In this document: in pieces, positions 1 through 8,894 of the stretch
Layout of the letters: every line of letters starts with the position of its first letter
How positions within the stretch are numbered: the stretch's first letter is position 1
From: Candidatus Fermentibacteraceae bacterium
GTDB taxonomy: Bacteria > Fermentibacterota > Fermentibacteria > Fermentibacterales > JCC-6
Assembly (NCBI GenBank): GCA_016936235.1
Contig: JAFGPK010000063.1
Coordinates: 1 to 35,855 of the forward strand
DNA: 35,855 nt
Direction of reading: 5' to 3'
Position numbers and translations under genes: made by a program
Notes under the pieces: generated by a model
What the model was told of the DNA's origin: nothing
Database searches by the model: none
What the model saw: only the letters and a program-made list of their open reading frames with translations

Positions 1-773
1 CTTTTTACTCTCTTCAGTATCCTGCTCCTGATCTTCTTGTAGGAGGGGGGAGGGCCCGTCCTGACCAGTCCGCCATCGATGTAAAGGCCGTCGGATATCC
101 CCCATTCTCCCAGCACCGAGGGGTCTGAAGTGACTATCTCCCTGAACTCCACCAGTTCTCCGAACTCCTCCGAGGCTCTCCTGGCCCTCTCGCTCACGAT
201 GCTCTGTAACTGGCACCAGCCGTTGATGAAGGATGTCACGGTCACTTTCCCCTCCACGCTTTCCGGTTCCTTCCTCTGTCTGATCCACTGTGGAGGAACG
301 GCATCCTCCTTGTATGGCTTCCAGAGCAGCACCGTTATCCCGTTGCTGTCAACCTTGCTGTAACCCTGTTTCCTGAACCATGAAGCCCTCATCCAGACCG
401 GTATGGAAAGCCCCCAGGCGGCCATGCCCTTCATGTTCATGGAGGAGGCGTCATCTTCGGCGGCCCGAAGCAGCGCTTTGCCGATCCCCCGCTTCTGGTA
501 GTTGCCGATACCTTTTCTGTACCCGTGGACCCAGATGCAGTCTATGAAGTAGAGGTCGACGCCCAGCGCCCGGGAATACTCGATGGGGATATACTGGATC
601 ATGCCGCATGGGGTACCGTCTTCCACGGCCAGCTTGACACGGAGCCCCTTCTCGATCATCTCGTCGAACCATTTTCTCTTGTGGTCACCCGCCTCCCTCA
701 TCTCGTCGGACCAGGTCTCGAGGCAGCAGAAATACTGCTCATGGTGCCTTTCTGTCAGATCGATGATCTCCAT
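1..773 (-). CDS. GNAT family N-acetyltransferase with C-terminal extension (possibly YoaP-like), 3' end runs off the window
   Basis: Not in the ORF track because it is open at the edge. Manual translation from ATG at 773: MEIIDLTERHHEQYFCLETWSDEMREAGDHKRKWFDEMIEKGLRVKLAVEDGTPCGMIQYIPIEYS...NYQKRGIGKALLRAAEDDA. This contains a GNAT motif A (QKRGIGKALL). A purine-rich GGGGGAG lies upstream of the ATG. Confidence 0.8.
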   Translation of the reverse strand, partial: MEIIDLTERHHEQYFCCLETWSDEMREAGDHKRKWFDEMIEKGLRVKLAVEDGTPCGMIQYIPIEYSRALGVDLYFIDCIWVHGYRKGIGNYQKRGIGKALLRAAEDDASSMNMKGMAAWGLSIPVWMRASWFRKQGYSKVDSNGITVLLWKPYKEDAVPPQWIRQRKEPESVEGKVTVTSFINGWCQLQSIVSERARRASEEFGELVEFREIVTSDPSVLGEWGISDGLYIDGGLVRTGPPPSYKKIRSRILKRVK

Positions 774-832
774 ATGCTCCCCCCGCTTTCCGGTCATCAC
801 CGGAAACAGTTGTTCGCGAAGTGCGGATACCT

Positions 833-1663
833 TCAGCCTGGATGGGCCGATTCGTCATGCTGTCCGCCGATTCCGTCGTGAAGGATCCACACGTTCGGTT
901 CGACATACAGACCTCTGTCGGATTCCAGGTCCATCGATACCGGATTCAGAGCACCGGGGACTATATAGGAACCGGAGCCGGGAAACTCCATCCCGGTCCA
1001 TTCCTTCCACTGCGCTATGGAACCGGGTATCTGCATCGCCTTCGAGCAGACACCGATGATCTCTCCGCCTGACCTGACATGCACTCTAAGCCAGCTGTCG
1101 AAAGGCAATCCATGCCCGTTCTCCCAGGTAATGTACTCCTCGATCGGTATCAGGGGGTGCCTGGATTTCTCGCTGGGTCTTGCGGGGAGGATCAGCCGTT
1201 CCAGTCCCATTCTGGCAGCGAGGCGCTTCATCTCTTCCACGGCGGCTGAACTCAGGCCCTTTCCCCGATGCTCCCTGTTCACGACAATCTGGACTCCCAT
1301 GAGAGTGTTCGGCTTCACGCCTTTCCCGTGATCCATCACGGATTTCTCCACGCCCCAGTCCCATCCCTCATCGGGAAGCCTTTCCAGGCTGTCGGTGAAG
1401 CTGAGCGGAACCGCGTTGACCACCGCAAGGATCTGATCGCCCAGCATAAGCATAAGCTGGAACTCCCTGAAGAGCTCGATGAACCTCATCCAGTACATGT
1501 GAGCCACCGGGTCATGCAGCATGAACTCCGGCCAGGCCTCGTCGCATACGCTGTCCTGGGCCTGGAACAGGTCCCACCTTTGTGCGAGTGTGATTGTCCG
1601 ATAATTCAAATCGACTCCAGGTTGATTCCCTTGATCGCGGCTTCCCGGCGCGACATGAAGCAA
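833..1663 (-). CDS. GNAT-like acetyltransferase family protein
   Basis: 276 aa ORF with GNAT-like core 'LMGVQIVVNREHRGKGLSSAAVEEMKRLAARMGLERLILPARPSEK'. The exact start is uncertain. Confidence 0.65.
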   Translation of the reverse strand: MLHVAPGSRDQGNQPGVDLNYRTITLAQRWDLFQAQDSVCDEAWPEFMLHDPVAHMYWMRFIELFREFQLMLMLGDQILAVVNAVPLSFTDSLERLPDEGWDWGVEKSVMDHGKGVKPNTLMGVQIVVNREHRGKGLSSAAVEEMKRLAARMGLERLILPARPSEKSRHPLIPIEEYITWENGHGLPFDSWLRVHVRSGGEIIGVCSKAMQIPGSIAQWKEWTGMEFPGSGSYIVPGALNPVSMDLESDRGLYVEPNVWILHDGIGGQHDESAHPG

Positions 1664-1738
1664 TTCTTAAGGGGCAAGGTCGAGCATGGGCGAACGAAGC
1701 GATATTCTATCCCCGTCACCGCGGGGCAGAAAGGATTC

Positions 1739-2029
1739 CTAGTAGTCCTCGTCCGGATAGAAATCCACTTCTTCATCATCCAGCGCATCGACATTGCCGA
1801 AGAATTCGCTCAGTATGTCCATGGCGGGTTCGTACTCCGACGATTCCAGCCACAGCAGGTATCCCGAGTCCTCTGGTATCATCCAGTCCTGGTACTCGGA
1901 TTCGGGCAGATCCTCGAACGGGGTCACCTTTGTCCTGTAGCCATTCCTTCCGAGATACTCCTGCGCATCCTCGAGAGCGTCCAGGTCGGCCATCTGAAGA
2001 ACCGGCACCATACCAGAATTAAAGCTCAT
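1739..2029 (-). CDS. Small acidic hypothetical protein (DUF2007-like possible)
   Basis: MSFNSGMVPVLQMADLDALEDAQEYLGRNGYRTKVTPFEDLPESEYQDW..., start chosen at 2029 because of the GGAGGA RBS upstream. The family is only a guess. Confidence 0.55.
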   Translation of the reverse strand: MSFNSGMVPVLQMADLDALEDAQEYLGRNGYRTKVTPFEDLPESEYQDWMIPEDSGYLLWLESSEYEPAMDILSEFFGNVDALDDEEVDFYPDEDY

Positions 2030-2171
2030 TTTCGATTCCTCCTTCATGGATCTCCCGGGAATATGTAATAACAAATCTCGGACGTATAGCCACTGCCCCC
2101 CTCCGTCGTCGGCAGAGCGTCATGTCCGGGTATGAACGGACCGCTTTCAGCATGGGCTGCTCGTCCATGGA

Positions 2172-2861
2172 TCAGGGACTGCCCGCGGATACCACGAAAA
2201 GGTTCGATCGATCCCTCTTGCCTATCCGGTGTATGATTCCGGCATTGCGGAAACAGTATGCCATCTTCTGTGCGAGAGCTTTCCTGATGTTCATCACCTC
2301 CGCCAGGTCCTGTGTCGTAAATTCGCGGTCCAGTTCATCCGGAAGAAGAGCCAGCCAGTCTTCCGGCCGTTGGAAGATTCTCGAGTCCACGACTTCGATG
2401 AGGCGACGTTCCTCTATGACCCAGCCATTTCTGCGCCTGCCTCTCCCGCCCCCGTACTTCCTGACTTCTTCCTCTCTCACCAGAAGCGCCTCCACAGAGA
2501 AGTTCGGGTTCACGAACAGGTGAGGGAAGCTGACCATCTCTCTGAACAACTCTTCCACGCGGCCTCGTTTCGGAGACTTGCGGCGGGAGATGATCCCGTT
2601 CTCCTCCTCAGGGAGCTTAACGATCCATTTCTCGAGAGCTATGGGATAGACGAGCCTGATCTGATGGTCCGGCAGCAGCTTCCTGAGCTTATGCCTGATG
2701 GAAGCGAAACCGCCCGTCTGTATCTCTATGAGAAGCTCCCCGCGCAGGATGTCCGCAAAGAACCCGTCCACGGGAACCTCGATCAGGTCGCCGGGCTGAG
2801 AATACCATTCCTTGAGGGATGCGTGCAGAGGCTTCTCGTTCAGCAGTCCTATCTCCGACAA
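2172..2861 (-). CDS. Uncharacterised protein, possible PD-(D/E)XK-like N-terminal domain plus C-terminal winged-helix-like region
   Basis: 229 aa ORF; '...DLIEVPVDGFFADILRGELLIEIQTGGFASIRHKL...' resembles a D-(x)n-E-x-Q nuclease core; C-terminal 'FTTQDLAEVMNIRKALAQKMAYCFRNAGIIHRIGKRDRSNLF' looks wHTH-like. Confidence 0.6.
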   Translation of the reverse strand: MSEIGLLNEKPLHASLKEWYSQPGDLIEVPVDGFFADILRGELLIEIQTGGFASIRHKLRKLLPDHQIRLVYPIALEKWIVKLPEEENGIISRRKSPKRGRVEELFREMVSFPHLFVNPNFSVEALLVREEEVRKYGGGRGRRRNGWVIEERRLIEVVDSRIFQRPEDWLALLPDELDREFTTQDLAEVMNIRKALAQKMAYCFRNAGIIHRIGKRDRSNLFVVSAGSP

Positions 2862-2928
2862 TGGTCCTGATGCACCTTCCAGCAGAAGTTCAGGGTCAGG
2901 TTCAACCGGAGGGAATCCAGCCCGGCGC

Positions 2929-3735
2929 TCAATCAGCGAAATCCGTGATCCAGCGGCCTACTCTGTAGTTCATCGGCCCTCCGTGATCATCATCATTCGT
3001 CTTGGTTCCGGAGAGCATGTCCGGCGCATCCGGCGCACTGCTGAGCGCGGCGTTCGACCTCACAACCGTTGACCAGTCCTCATCATCCCGGGCGGTCCCG
3101 TATCCCAGGGTAACGCTCTCGGAGGGGTAGTATACGGCATCCTGGACTGCGCTCACGTTCAGAAACGGATCATTCATGGAGCCGCAGCTGTTCCCGAAAT
3201 GCCATACGACTTCGCCCGTGAAGGCATCGAGGCACAGGACAGACCCATCACGGGTGATGTACAGCCGGCCGTTCTTTATTAGAAGCGTGCTGCAGCTGAA
3301 ATCCGCTCCGGTGATCATCCAGAGGACCTCTCCCGTGACCGTGTTCATGGCGAACAGCGTATCCGGGTTCTGTTGGCCGGGTTCCTGATCAGACATGGCA
3401 TGCATGCCTTTTGACAGGAATGACATCCTGAACCAGTACGAATCCTCGTGCCCGGATGGAGGAAGCCGGTTATCCTCGCTGGAGGAGGTCAGATCCGGGC
3501 TGACTCCAAGGTCGCAGGAACTGCTGCAGGTTACAGGGTCCGCTCGAGGCGAGAAACTTACGGAAGGCCGTTCCTGTGAAACCATCCCCTGTTCGAGGTC
3601 TCCCATGCACGTCATCGCGACGGTCCGGCAGGCGATGCCGCCGGATCCATGAATCCCCGGGTCGGCGGATACCGGGTTTGCTGCGGCTGTTGACGGTATC
3701 AGCAGCGCCGTCAAGAGTGTCAGGCAATCCATCAT
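2929..3735 (-). CDS. Secreted PQQ-like beta-propeller repeat protein
   Basis: Signal peptide MMDCLTLLTALLIPSTAAA; propeller blades 'LFAMNTVTGEVLWMITG', 'VLCLDAFTGEVVWHFGNS'. Start at 3735 is supported by an upstream GAGG. Confidence 0.7.
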   Translation of the reverse strand: MMDCLTLLTALLIPSTAAANPVSADPGIHGSGGIACRTVAMTCMGDLEQGMVSQERPSVSFSPRADPVTCSSSCDLGVSPDLTSSSEDNRLPPSGHEDSYWFRMSFLSKGMHAMSDQEPGQQNPDTLFAMNTVTGEVLWMITGADFSCSTLLIKNGRLYITRDGSVLCLDAFTGEVVWHFGNSCGSMNDPFLNVSAVQDAVYYPSESVTLGYGTARDDEDWSTVVRSNAALSSAPDAPDMLSGTKTNDDDHGGPMNYRVGRWITDFAD

Positions 3736-3957
3736 GTGCTCCGTTCCCCTCATTCTGTCAGAACACTTCCTGAAGATGCATGTCGCTAACGAATGTAAAC
3801 TCGCGATACCACAAAGGGTTGTCAAGTTCGATGAGGACACGGGACTGGCGGTTTTCCGGAAGATTTCTACAGGCTGGATACATTCATATTCAAGAATACC
3901 GATAGAAACATATGATTTAATCTATTGATTGAGTACTTTGAACCAGTCTGGATCCAG

Positions 3958-4308
3958 TCATGCGAATTCGCTCCGGAAAACGAAGTACACCGCTCCGAGC
4001 AGACAGAGACCGGCCCACAGGTAATCCAGCTTCAGGGGTTCCTTCAGATAGAGCAGGGAAAAGGGAACGAATACGCTCAGTGTGATGACTTCCTGGATTA
4101 TCTTCAGCTGCCCGACGGAAAGGACTGTGTAACCGATCCTGTTGGCCGGCACCTGCAGAAGGTACTCGAACAGCGCTATGCCCCAGCTGACCAGAACCGC
4201 GACGATCCAGAGCTTACCGCTGAGTTCCTTCAGATGGGCGTACCAGGCGAAGGTCATGAAGATATTGCTGCAGATCAGCAGAAGAATGGTAGTACCAACG
4301 GGATTCAA
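3958..4308 (-). CDS. DMT-like small membrane protein, DUF486 family
   Basis: (M)NPVGTTILLLICSNIFMTFAWYAHLKELSGKLWIVAVLVSWGIALFEYLLQVPANRIGY... matches DUF486 from memory. Start assigned to TTG at 4308 with RBS AAAGGAAG; the upstream extension of the track ORF lies over a cupin relic. Confidence 0.8.
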   Translation of the reverse strand: MNPVGTTILLLICSNIFMTFAWYAHLKELSGKLWIVAVLVSWGIALFEYLLQVPANRIGYTVLSVGQLKIIQEVITLSVFVPFSLLYLKEPLKLDYLWAGLCLLGAVYFVFRSEFA

Positions 4309-4336
4309 TTGCCGCTTCCTTTCGTGTGAGAGTACA

Positions 4337-4456
4337 CGGTGTGCTGTACCGGACCCACTCGCCCCTGAAGGCCTTGAAGGCCTCTCCGGAACCGATCTCG
4401 TGTTCTTCATCCGCAGTCTCGACGCGGAGTGTTCCGCTCAGCACCAGCGTGTACTA
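4337..4456 (-). pseudogene. Cupin-domain gene relic
   Basis: In one frame: D-stop-YTLVLSGTLRVETADEEHEIGSGEAFKAFRGEWVRYSTP, which is cupin-like. It begins just after a TAG codon, has no N-terminal half, and the sequence after YSTP diverges. Confidence 0.55.
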
Positions 4457-4483
4457 GTCGAGACTCCCTCCTTCGCTGATGAC

Positions 4484-6196
4484 CTATCTCAACAGGCAGA
4501 GTCCCGTTGTTTCGGCGATACCGCCTGACTGGATCCTGCAGATGTAGATACCGGCTGACACTGTCCTGCCGTGATCGTCAGTGCCGTCCCACTGCACCGA
4601 ATGCCGACCCTCCGACAACTCTGAATCCTGGAGTGTCCTTACGATCCTGCCTGACAGGTCGTAAATCGCCACGGAAGTCCTCCCGGATTCTGACAGCTGG
4701 AATGATACGCTTGCGGAAGAGTGGAATGGATTCGGGGCGGCCTGCAGGGCAAGCCTGGTGGAAGGCTGGAGAGAAATGCCCTCCTGGGTTACAGTGAAAT
4801 TGATGGTGTCGGCCGCGACGGCGGAGCCGCCGTCGAAGGAAGTCACGATCAGCTCGTTCGGACCCACATCCGCGTAGAAGCAATCCTCGCGGTAGGTGTA
4901 CCTGAGTCCGGTGCCGAAGGCGTAGAGGTTCCAGTCGGTGGCCGCTATGTACATTACACCGTCGGTTATTGCCGGGCAGGAAACGATTCCGTAGGGTCCG
5001 GAAGTGGTCATGTAGCTCCATATGGTCTGCCCGTTGTCCCAGTCGATCGCCATCACCCTGGCCGTGGCATCGTAGTAATTGCTTCCCTCGCCGTAGAACA
5101 CTACTCCGTCGGCCAGCCCCGAGGACCCGTGATGGACTCCCGGTACGGACCATACCGTACTTCCATCGTCAGCATCCAGGCAATGGTAGGTGTCCACCTG
5201 GTCGGCGAAGTAAAGCCGCCCGTCATGGTACGCGGGGGTTGCGGAGATGTAGGTTCCCGGCGTTATGTCCACCTCCCAGACCGTCGTCCCCGTCAGCGCG
5301 TTTATGGCCCTCGCCTTTGCGTCGCTCCCGCAGATGTAGATGATGCCGTCCAATATGACAGGGGAAGAGTCCCAGTATCCTCCGTAGCTGTCGGTGTTCT
5401 GCCAGATTATGGAGCCTGTACCCGCATCCAGTGCATTGAGGGCGCCGTAGTACGTGGGTATGAACACCATCCCGTTCCAGACGGTGAGGCAGCTGGCGGT
5501 GTACCCCGGAAAAGTCTGGGACCATTCCTCGTCGCCGGTGAGAGCGTCGAACCGGTAGACGTGGGACTCCGTGGGAGAGAACGAGCCTCGGCCGCAGAAC
5601 ACTCCTCCATCGTAGACCGCAGGGGTGCTTCCGTCAGCGTCGGCGGCTGCCGTGGCCCAGACCCGGTCGCCGGTCAGGGCATCGAAACACCAAAGCGAAT
5701 CGCTTGCTGTGTAGACGTACCCGTCCTTCACGGTGACCGCGTCATCGGTGTAGCCGGTGTAGTACTTCCAGACTGTTTCTCCAGTAGCCGCGTCAAGGGC
5801 GAAGAGGGAGTCCTTGCCGTAGTTCGAGGGATAGTAGACCAGGCCGTCCACTATCACGGGAGTAGGGAACTCGTGGTAATCACCCGTGACCGGCGCGGCC
5901 CAGAGAATGGTATTGTCCATGGGAGCCGGTGACTCAGAGAACCCGTGATGAACGTCGTTCTGCATGTATGTGTACCAGTCCGTGTTCAGCCTGGGCAGAA
6001 GGACCGGAGCCTGGCCGTTGAGGACGTAGCGGACCGAATCGGGGATCTCGTCATCGTTCTCGACTATGGAATTCAGCATAAGCCAGTCGCCGTCGTATGT
6101 CTCTCCGTCCACCGGTTCGGTGATGATAAGGCTGGTGACCGAAACCAGTATCGAAATGAGAAATGCCGGTAAACCCATCTGCAACTCCTTCTGCAT
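4484..6196 (-). CDS. Secreted PQQ-binding-like beta-propeller protein with C-terminal FlgD-like/T9SS-type domain
   Basis: 570 aa; signal peptide; repeated '(F)ALDAATGETVWKYYTG', 'CFDALTGDRVW', 'LDAGTGSIIWQ' blades; C-terminus 'FQLSESGRTSVAIYDLSGRIVRTLQDSELSEGRHSVQWDGTDDHGRTVSAGIYICRIQ'. Confidence 0.88.
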   Translation of the reverse strand: MQKELQMGLPAFLISILVSVTSLIITEPVDGETYDGDWLMLNSIVENDDEIPDSVRYVLNGQAPVLLPRLNTDWYTYMQNDVHHGFSESPAPMDNTILWAAPVTGDYHEFPTPVIVDGLVYYPSNYGKDSLFALDAATGETVWKYYTGYTDDAVTVKDGYVYTASDSLWCFDALTGDRVWATAAADADGSTPAVYDGGVFCGRGSFSPTESHVYRFDALTGDEEWSQTFPGYTASCLTVWNGMVFIPTYYGALNALDAGTGSIIWQNTDSYGGYWDSSPVILDGIIYICGSDAKARAINALTGTTVWEVDITPGTYISATPAYHDGRLYFADQVDTYHCLDADDGSTVWSVPGVHHGSSGLADGVVFYGEGSNYYDATARVMAIDWDNGQTIWSYMTTSGPYGIVSCPAITDGVMYIAATDWNLYAFGTGLRYTYREDCFYADVGPNELIVTSFDGGSAVAADTINFTVTQEGISLQPSTRLALQAAPNPFHSSASVSFQLSESGRTSVAIYDLSGRIVRTLQDSELSEGRHSVQWDGTDDHGRTVSAGIYICRIQSGGIAETTGLCLLR

Positions 6197-6378
6197 GGAA
6201 CATGATGATCAATCATCCTGCCTTGACACCCTGGAATGATAACACATCTCCAGCATTCATGACTATTGCTCGCTGCATGATCCTCGGCGGATCAGGTATG
6301 CCTGATGGTCTCAGTAGAGAATAACCGTGACAGGATCGCCTTCGAATCCAGGTCGGATTTCCCGACGGAACCGGTCTC

Positions 6379-7866
6379 CTATCGGCCTGAATTGCGGCAG
6401 TAGAACTCCAGCATCTCGGGGGAGATCCTCAGGATGTCGGGATCCAGTTCCTCCAGGTAATCACCGAACGTACCCTCCCTGATGTGAGTGAATGCCCGCT
6501 GGTTAACCACACCGTCAAGGTTCACCACCACATGTCTGTCGCTTATGAAGTAACCCAGGTAGCCTGAGTCCGTGGCACCTATAAGGAGGGAATCGGGGGA
6601 ATCCCAGCCCGTCTCCATGGCGGAGCCCATCATGTCCGTCGCCTGCTGTGGGTAATAAAAACCGTTTCCCAGTGTGTAAAGGTTCAGGATGAGCAGACAG
6701 ACCAGTGCGGCGGTTACCGATGACGTCCTCCATCTTACCCCTCTGGAGAGGTTGACGAGCAGCAACAGGAGTATGAGAGGAAATATCGACATGTGCCACA
6801 CGGCGGATGCTATCCTCACGAAAGTGTAGAACACCAGCAGCAGCAGCGCCGGAAGCCAGATGTACGCCGGAAGGATTATCCGGTGCCTGTTCCGTACGAC
6901 GAAATAGACCGTTGCCGCCGCCGCTGCGAACATGGCTAAATCGCACCAGAGCGGTATTATCGTGTCGAAGTTCCGGGCATGGTATACGAAGGGGGACAGG
7001 AATATTACGGCCAGCTTGTGGAAGAGCCTCCCTCCGTTGTAGAGCCAGTACTTAAGGGTTGAGACGGGAAACATCGTATGCCACCTGAAGTATGAGAGCG
7101 CCATTCCGGAGGACTGGACCGGACTGCCGAATCGGTTCCAGCACCAGAATAGCCATGGAAGTGATACGAGGGCGGTGACCAGGCCGGTCATGGCAAGATT
7201 CCTCACTTCCGCCCATGACTTCCTCTTCCAGAGAACGACGGCAGCACCGCAGAGAATGAAGAAGACCGAATCCGTTCTGGCAAGGAACAGAAAACCCGCC
7301 GCGATACCCAGAAGCACATGCCCGCGAAGCTGTGGTCCATCGGAGGAGATAACCCCCTGCAGCATAATGAAGAAAAGCACGAGGCACATGAAGAACAGAG
7401 GCGTCTCCAGTCCGCTCAGATTCAGCAGCACCAGCCACGGCAGGAAGAGGTACAGCGACATGCCGAGAGTCTGCTGACTCCCGGTGAAACCCAGCCTGAG
7501 GAGAAACCTCCTCAGAAGCAGGGCTGTGGTACCGTTCAGAAGGACGGACATGAGGAGGGATACAAGGATGAACGGCTCCCTGCCGGGCCGGAAAAGGAAC
7601 CGGACGATGGACAGGATACCCATCCAGAGTGGATGGTATCCGTTAGTGGGCTCGCCCGGGCTGAACACGCTGCCGTGACCCTGCGCGATGTTCTCCGCTA
7701 TCTTCAGGTAGTAGAGCGTGTCGTCGGGCATGAGACGCTGGATGTCAGGGTACAGGTTCAGATAGAAGAACAGAGCCACCGCCAGATGCAAAGCGACCCC
7801 GAGACAGAACAGGAGAATGCCGGTCCTGTCGCCCGGGAAGAAACGCATGCCGCGATTCAGATCCAT
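6379..7866 (-). CDS. Multi-pass membrane glycosyltransferase (ArnT/PMT-like, GT-C fold)
   Basis: 495 aa with many TM segments; 'LMPDDTLYYLKIAENIAQGHGSVFSPGEPTNGYHPLW' is typical of GT-C mannosyltransferase-like proteins. Confidence 0.8.
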   Translation of the reverse strand: MDLNRGMRFFPGDRTGILLFCLGVALHLAVALFFYLNLYPDIQRLMPDDTLYYLKIAENIAQGHGSVFSPGEPTNGYHPLWMGILSIVRFLFRPGREPFILVSLLMSVLLNGTTALLLRRFLLRLGFTGSQQTLGMSLYLFLPWLVLLNLSGLETPLFFMCLVLFFIMLQGVISSDGPQLRGHVLLGIAAGFLFLARTDSVFFILCGAAVVLWKRKSWAEVRNLAMTGLVTALVSLPWLFWCWNRFGSPVQSSGMALSYFRWHTMFPVSTLKYWLYNGGRLFHKLAVIFLSPFVYHARNFDTIIPLWCDLAMFAAAAATVYFVVRNRHRIILPAYIWLPALLLLVFYTFVRIASAVWHMSIFPLILLLLLVNLSRGVRWRTSSVTAALVCLLILNLYTLGNGFYYPQQATDMMGSAMETGWDSPDSLLIGATDSGYLGYFISDRHVVVNLDGVVNQRAFTHIREGTFGDYLEELDPDILRISPEMLEFYCRNSGR

Positions 7867-7944
7867 GCACCACCCCCCTCCATGAGTGTCAACGGCAGGA
7901 CAGCGAAGAGAACCGGGCAGATGACGTATTTATAAGTACAGCTG

Positions 7945-8172
7945 TCACCCGCCGTCCAATATCCGCCATATGTAACCCCGTCCCGGTCCCGGCGCCCTTA
8001 CCAGGCCGTTCTCCTTCTCCATCCTGCCCACCCATTCGCCGCACGGGGTCCGGTAGGGCAGGTCGAGACGCTCTTTAAGCTGGTTCCATGTGAGCCCTTC
8101 CCGGTTCCGGCGAAGCTCACCGCAAATCGAGTCCCTGAAATCCACGTATCTCAGTTTTCGCCTCCCGCACAT
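7945..8172 (-). CDS. Small basic hypothetical protein, HTH-like
   Basis: 75 aa 'RYVDFRDSICGELRRNREGLTWNQLKERLDLPYRTPCGEWVGRMEKENGLVRAPGPGRGYIWRI'; overlaps the end of the upstream methyltransferase by 22 nt. Confidence 0.6.
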   Translation of the reverse strand: MCGRRKLRYVDFRDSICGELRRNREGLTWNQLKERLDLPYRTPCGEWVGRMEKENGLVRAPGPGRGYIWRILDGG

Positions 8173-8819
8173 CGGACCCGGTCATTGCCCGCAGGCGGTT
8201 TCTGAGCGAGCACCAGCGTATGGCCGCTGTCCCCCTCCGGAACGAATCTCGTCCAGCTCACATGGAGTCCGGCCTCTTCGATCCATCGCACGTTGGTCTT
8301 CTCATCGGCATGGCTCCAGCACATCCGGCCCCCGGGCACTCCCAGGTACGCTTCATCACTGCCGGTCCACGCGTCATGGCCGACGGTGGCCATGAAATAA
8401 CCGGATGGCCGCAGCCAAGAGCCTATCCGTCTGAAAAGGGCCGGGTGCTCCTCCAGGGGCATGTGGATGATGGTGTAGAACGAGACCACTGCAGCGAAGG
8501 CACCTTCAGGGAAGGCGAGTTCCGAGATGTCTCCGCACAGGAATCGGGCCGATGGCACCAGTTCCCTCGCCCTTCCGATCTGGACCTCGGAGAAGTCCGC
8601 CCCGGTTACTTCGAATCGCCTGGCCAGGAGTCTGGTCGCCGGCAGGCCGCAGCCGCATCCTATGTCCAGAACTGGCGAGTTCTCCTGGAGGAGTCCCTCG
8701 AGGATTCCCACCCACGATGAATAGTCGCCTGAATCGTCGGGAGTATCATCGCTCCTGTAATCGTACGAGAGCCTGTCGTATCCCGTGCGGACGATCTTCT
8801 TCTGTTCCTGCGGCTTCAT
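8151..8819 (-). CDS. Class I SAM-dependent methyltransferase
   Basis: 222 aa; 'PVLDIGCGCGLPATRLLARRFEVTGADFSEVQIGRARELVPSARFLCGDISELAFPEGAFAAVVSFYTIIHMPLEEH'. Confidence 0.9.
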   Translation of the reverse strand: MKPQEQKKIVRTGYDRLSYDYRSDDTPDDSGDYSSWVGILEGLLQENSPVLDIGCGCGLPATRLLARRFEVTGADFSEVQIGRARELVPSARFLCGDISELAFPEGAFAAVVSFYTIIHMPLEEHPALFRRIGSWLRPSGYFMATVGHDAWTGSDEAYLGVPGGRMCWSHADEKTNVRWIEEAGLHVSWTRFVPEGDSGHTLVLAQKPPAGNDRVRCAGGEN

Positions 8820-8894
8820 GCGGTCCTAGCCCTCCAGGGAACGGGAAGAGTATTCAGGCATGGTCCTGATGGACTCCATGGGAATTCCATCAGC

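Noticed and set aside
4721-5932. 403 aa plus-strand ORF
   Set aside because: Antisense shadow of the PQQ propeller/FlgD-tail gene; no recognisable domain.
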